Part shown: positions 60,701 through 64,000 of the stretch, one piece after another
Numbering within the stretch: the stretch's first letter is position 1
How the letters are laid out: each line of letters starts with the position of its first letter
Source: GCA-002050365 sp038235165
Lineage (GTDB): Bacteria; Acidobacteriota; Blastocatellia; Pyrinomonadales; Pyrinomonadaceae
Assembly (NCBI GenBank): GCA_038235165.1
Contig: JBBSUG010000001.1
Location: forward strand, 186,001 to 250,000
Direction of reading: 5' to 3'
DNA: 64,000 bases
The notes under the pieces: generated by a model
What the model was told of the DNA's origin: nothing
The model's input: the letters and a program-made list of their open reading frames with translations, nothing else
Database searches by the model: none
Program-made: the position numbers and the translations under genes

Positions 60701-62616
60701 GCGTCTTAAAAGCAAATTGTCCAAGTTGTGCCGCGCCGATTGAGTTTCAGAAAGGCTCGACGATTGTGCTGGTTTGTCCGTTTTGTCGTTCTGCGATTGC
60801 GCGAACTGATCGTGCACTCGAAGATTTGGGAAAAGTCGCGGAAATCGCTGATTCGGAATCGCCTCTGAAACTCGGTTTGAAAGGTGAATTTAAAGGACAC
60901 AAATTTGAACTGACCGGACGCGCTCAATTAAAACACGATTCGGGCGGATTTTGGGACGAATGGTATGCGACGTTTTTAAACGGGTGGGTCGGCTGGCTCG
61001 CCGAAGCGCAGGGAAAGTTTTATATGACTTTTTTCCAGCCGCTGCCCGAAAACGTGCAGATTCCGCCGTTTCAATCTTTGCAGATCGGGCAGAAAATAGA
61101 GCAAATTCCGAATCAAAAGTCTTTTGTTGTAACGGAAAAAGGCACAGCGACAGCGGTTGCGGCGGACGGCGAAATTCCGTATCGTCTTACGCCGAATGAA
61201 AAAAGTTATTACGCCGATTTGTCGGGCAAAGACGACGCTTTCGGGACGATTGATTACAGCGAAAATCCGGCGTGGATTTTTGTCGGACAGCAGGTTTCGC
61301 TTGCCGAAATCGGCTTGGGCGACGCAAAATCCGTGCAGCGCGAAGCTAAAAAGGTTGCCGTCGGCGCGATGGGTTGTCCGAATTGCGGCGGCTCTCTGAA
61401 ACTCATTGCGCCCGACAAAACCGAGCGTGTAACTTGCCCGTTTTGTAATTCGCTGCTTGATGTCAACAAAGGCAATTTGCAGTTTCTCAGAGTCCTAAAA
61501 AAATCGAAATCGCCGCACAAATTCGTTTTGCCCATCGGTGCGGAAGGAATTTTTAAAGATGCAAAATTCAAAATTATCGGTGCGATGGATAGAAGCGTAA
61601 CGATTGAAAGTGTCAAATATTTCTGGGACGAATATCTGCTTTATAACCCGAAAATTGGTTTTCGGTGGCTCGTGCATTCCGATAATCATTGGAATTACGT
61701 CGAATCGGTCAATCCTGCCGAAGTAGAAATCAATGATTCTTTCGGCAAATTAACGGCGACATATAACGGAATAAGTTTTAAAATTTTCCAGGACGCGCCC
61801 GCTGTCGTCGAGTATGTCAAAGGCGAATTTTACTGGCGCGTCGAACAGGGCGAAACGGTAAAAGCGGCTGATTTTGTCGCACCGCCGCTGATGCTTTCGC
61901 GCGAACTCAGCGCAAATGAAGTAAATTGGTCAATTGGAACATATCTGACCAACCCGGAAGTCGAAAAATCCTTTAACATTGAAAATCTGCCGAAACCGTG
62001 GTCAATCGCGCCGAACCAACCGTTTGCCGGCGGTTTTTACATCAAAGCCGGGTTTATAATGCTTGCCTTTTTGCTGATTGTGGGGATTTTTATGATTCCG
62101 ATCAGCGGATTCACCGGCACGGCTCTGGCGCAGCAATTGACGCTTGATCCGACGGCAACTCAGACGACGGCGCAAACCGTTTTTTCACAGCCGTTTGAAA
62201 TTAAAGGGAATCGCAATGTGCGAATCACAGCAAATGCGCCGGTCATCAATTCGTGGGCGGATTTGGATATTGATTTGATCAACGAGCAAAATAACGAAGT
62301 CGAATCTATTGATATTCCGATTGAGTTTTACGTAGGAGTCGAAGATGGCGAAAGATGGTCGGAAGGCGGACAAGCCGCAGACGCGACGCTTTCCGCGCTT
62401 CCGGCGGGAAATTATACATTGCGGCTCGAAGGAACGTGGCAAAATTTTCAACAGCCGCTGACCGTCACTGTCAAAGTCGAACAAAACGTGATGCGCGGCG
62501 TAAATTTCTGGCTGTCGTTTATTCTGCTGGCGATTCTCCCGTTTTGGAGTTTGTTCCGTAAATTTTCGTTTGAATCGCGCCGCTGGAGTGAAAGTATGTT
62601 CGGGGGAAGTTCTTAG
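60697..62616 (+). CDS. DUF4178 membrane protein with two zinc ribbons
   Basis: A 639-residue protein that begins with TTG; GGAGG at 60686-60690 and the 4-base overlap with speD support this start. Two tandem units each have a zinc ribbon (CPSC...CPFC near residue 8; CPNC...CPFC near 228) followed by a DUF4178 beta domain with a WDEWYATF/WDEYLLYN core. After these come a membrane helix (about 448-470), a beta domain and a last helix (about 600-620). DUF4178 proteins occur beside polyamine and DUF350 genes; their activity is unknown. Its stop codon is the first base triplet of a heptamer repeat. Confidence 0.85.
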   Translation: MSVLKANCPSCAAPIEFQKGSTIVLVCPFCRSAIARTDRALEDLGKVAEIADSESPLKLGLKGEFKGHKFELTGRAQLKHDSGGFWDEWYATFLNGWVGWLAEAQGKFYMTFFQPLPENVQIPPFQSLQIGQKIEQIPNQKSFVVTEKGTATAVAADGEIPYRLTPNEKSYYADLSGKDDAFGTIDYSENPAWIFVGQQVSLAEIGLGDAKSVQREAKKVAVGAMGCPNCGGSLKLIAPDKTERVTCPFCNSLLDVNKGNLQFLRVLKKSKSPHKFVLPIGAEGIFKDAKFKIIGAMDRSVTIESVKYFWDEYLLYNPKIGFRWLVHSDNHWNYVESVNPAEVEINDSFGKLTATYNGISFKIFQDAPAVVEYVKGEFYWRVEQGETVKAADFVAPPLMLSRELSANEVNWSIGTYLTNPEVEKSFNIENLPKPWSIAPNQPFAGGFYIKAGFIMLAFLLIVGIFMIPISGFTGTALAQQLTLDPTATQTTAQTVFSQPFEIKGNRNVRITANAPVINSWADLDIDLINEQNNEVESIDIPIEFYVGVEDGERWSEGGQAADATLSALPAGNYTLRLEGTWQNFQQPLTVTVKVEQNVMRGVNFWLSFILLAILPFWSLFRKFSFESRRWSESMFGGSS

Positions 62617-62758
62617 TCCTTTGTCCTTTGTCCTTAGTCCTTTGTTTCTGATTTGAAATACATTTGTTTTCAGTAAGATATTATAAATTCCAGGCAAAGT
62701 TTGTGTGAACAAGAGTGCGGTTTAGATTTAACAAAGGACAAATAGAAAAGGACAAAAT
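62614..62758. repeat. Inverted pair of TTTGTCC heptamer arrays flanking the 62.7-kb gap
   Basis: Four to five units (TAGTCCT, TTGTCCT, TTGTCCT, TAGTCCT, TTG) occupy 62614-62646. The inverse words (AAAGGAC, AAATAGA, AAAGGAC) occupy about 62732-62752. The left array begins with the stop codon of the DUF4178 gene; the right one overlaps the ribosome binding region of the next gene. Confidence 0.85.
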
Positions 62759-62761
62759 ATA

Positions 62762-62914
62762 ATGATAAAAAAAACACTTTACATAATTTTCGGGACGGTC
62801 ATTATCCTTTTTTATCTGGCTTCGTCGTGGTTCGGCTGGGAAGTTGCCAATTCGGGAAGTAATTCGCGGCTCGGTGTTCCTTTTATTTACAGCGGTTTTC
62901 GTGGAGGAAAATAA
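62762..62914 (+). CDS. 50-residue single-helix membrane peptide
   Basis: A short frame coding 50 residues: a basic start, one hydrophobic helix (about 6-25, LYIIFGTVIILFYLASSWFG), and a small periplasmic tail ending YSGFRGGK. Its TAA is followed at once by the ATG of the DUF350 gene, and GGAGG near its end (62902-62906) serves that gene. This arrangement makes it a genuine operon member. I know no named family. Confidence 0.7.
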   Translation: MIKKTLYIIFGTVIILFYLASSWFGWEVANSGSNSRLGVPFIYSGFRGGK

Positions 62915-63157
62915 ATGTTAAATATGCTTGCTTTGGTCGTTAAACTCGACGCGTTGCTTGAAACGCTGGTGACGACTTTGATATTTGTCGTGATCGGCTT
63001 GGTTTTCTTCGCCGTCGGCTATTTTATAATGGATAAAATAACGCCGTTTTCCATTCGTAAGGAAATAGAAGAAGACCAAAACACCGCGCTCGGCATCGTC
63101 ATCGGTGCAATGCTGATCGGCATTGCGATCATTATCGCCGCTGCGATTCAGGGATAA
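62915..63157 (+). CDS. DUF350 membrane protein (YjfL-like)
   Basis: An 80-residue protein with two or three helices (about 18-38 and 58-78) and the polar centre FSIRKEIEEDQNTALGIVIGA, the DUF350 hallmark. The E. coli relative YjfL lies in the yjf operon with the glutathionylspermidine-synthase-like YjfC and a PspA-like protein, which also connects DUF350 to polyamine chemistry. It is the last gene of the speD operon. Confidence 0.85.
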   Translation: MLNMLALVVKLDALLETLVTTLIFVVIGLVFFAVGYFIMDKITPFSIRKEIEEDQNTALGIVIGAMLIGIAIIIAAAIQG

Positions 63158-63267
63158 TTCTCAAATTTTTCGCGCCGAATTTCAATCTCAAAAACACTGC
63201 CGCAACGCCCGAAACGCTGCGACAGATTGTGCTTTACAAAAAACATCGGCGTTTTTTCGGCTGATTA

Positions 63268-64000
63268 TCAATTTAACTCGGCGAGCATTATACTGCTCGC
63301 GCTTTGATCCCGGCGGGCGTAGAGAATTTTTTTGCCGTCCGGCGAAACGGCTAAATTTGAAAAATAGGTGAGCGGTGATTTTTCTGTGGTCATGATTTCT
63401 TTTGTCTGCCGCGTCGCAAAATCGAAAAACTTGATGCGGAACGGCGGTTGAACGGCTAAACCAGTGTAGTAAACACCGTTTGACGCAACCGTCCACGAAC
63501 GCCAGCCGCCGGCTTCGGCGAGTTCGGGAATAAGTTCTTCGCCGCCGCCGTTCGTATCAACCTGCCACAAACCGGCTTTTTCGCTGTCTTTGGTGTAGAT
63601 GATTTTCCTGCCGTCCGGTGCGGCAAACATTTCAAACGCTCCCTGCTGCGTAATTTGCACCGCTTCGCCGCCCGACGCGGGCGTTTTCCAAATTTGGTGA
63701 CTGCCGGAGCGATTCGAGCGGAAGAAAATCCACTTTCCGTCTATACTCCACGCGGGCAACGAATTCACTTTGCCGGTTTCGGTCAATCGCCGCGCCTCGC
63801 CGCCGTTGACCGGAATGATGTAAACGTCGCTGCCGTCGGCGGTTTGAGCATCATAGACGACGAATTTTCCGTCCGGTGAAAAACGCGGACTGCCGGATTG
63901 AGCCGCCGAATTAGTTAATTGCCTCTGGTTTTTGCCATCCGCATCCGCAATCCAAATTTCATCCTTTCCGGTGCGGTCGGAGGCGAACGTGATTTGGCTG
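63268..64000 (-). CDS. TolB-like/PD40 beta-propeller protein, 5' part outside the window
   Basis: The C-terminal 243 codons of a longer frame running off the right edge. Repeated blades contain the SPDGKFVVY, SIDGKWIFFRSNRSG, APDGRKIIYT and SPDGKKILYAR motifs typical of WD40-like PD40/TolB repeats. In Acidobacteriota such propellers are often attached to a DNA-binding winged helix or a protein kinase; the missing N-terminus would decide. Convergent with the DUF350 gene. Confidence 0.85.
   Translation of the reverse strand, partial: SQITFASDRTGKDEIWIADADGKNQRQLTNSAAQSGSPRFSPDGKFVVYDAQTADGSDVYIIPVNGGEARRLTETGKVNSLPAWSIDGKWIFFRSNRSGSHQIWKTPASGGEAVQITQQGAFEMFAAPDGRKIIYTKDSEKAGLWQVDTNGGGEELIPELAEAGGWRSWTVASNGVYYTGLAVQPPFRIKFFDFATRQTKEIMTTEKSPLTYFSNLAVSPDGKKILYARRDQSASSIMLAELN

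Overview
The window looks like a chromosomal segment of a Gram-negative member of the Acidobacteriota, most likely class Blastocatellia (Pyrinomonadaceae-like). The reasons are a VWA protein of the type frequent in acidobacteria, a meso-diaminopimelate-type MurE and an LptE homologue (Gram-negative envelope), many secreted peptidase/esterase/beta-propeller proteins, and moderate GC with strong AT-rich spacers. The taxonomic call is inference; no rRNA gene is present. Gene order is that of a stable housekeeping region. I see no prophage, integron, CRISPR array or intact insertion sequence.

Layout. 1-3.8 kb: the end of selO, then an overlapping cluster of DoxX-like, DUF2071, methyltransferase and small membrane proteins. 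4-7 kb: purE convergent with a ClpA/ClpC-type unfoldase. 7-13.3 kb: secreted esterase, a ParD/ParE-type toxin-antitoxin pair with its own promoter/operator, a class III aminotransferase, an M23 peptidase gene broken by an in-frame stop, and an AI-2E family transporter. 13.6-17.5 kb: the histidine operon hisB(Nd)-hisH-hisA-hisF-hisIE. 17.5-28.2 kb: M16 peptidase, a membrane HD-GYP/GAF/GGDEF protein, a VWA protein, a LysW-like carrier protein, a PfkB kinase and an M1-type protein without zinc ligands. 28.3-32.8 kb: dps with a PerR/Fur-like operator, folP-lptE-holA, rpsT and a J-domain membrane protein. 33-40.7 kb: a Gly-rich secreted protein, orphan exbD, pabB, an APC permease, PilZ, murE and tRNA-Leu. 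41-47.4 kb: the protein quality-control run tig-clpP-clpX-lon. 47.5-57.9 kb: secreted proteins, an N-acetylmuramidase, PilZ, an osmoprotectant-type ABC transporter, an SLC13 permease and a DegT-family aminotransferase. 58.3-64 kb: enoyl-CoA hydratase, a lipoprotein, the operon speD-DUF4178-(50 aa membrane peptide)-DUF350, and the end of a TolB-like propeller.

The strongest structure not explained by genes is a dispersed set of short-period repeats. Imperfect 7-bp arrays (often exactly four units, 28 bp) occur at gene edges and inside reading frames (purE, pabB twice, speD). Related 7-, 9- and ~10-bp-period sequences form long interrupted palindromes between genes (hisB/hisH, upstream of the M16 gene, clpP/clpX, inside the ABC transporter operon, and elsewhere). 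The same heptamer words recur in unrelated genes, which points to an active spreading or copying process.

The best candidate for a little-described system is the speD-DUF4178-small membrane peptide-DUF350 operon, which joins polyamine synthesis to membrane proteins of unknown function.
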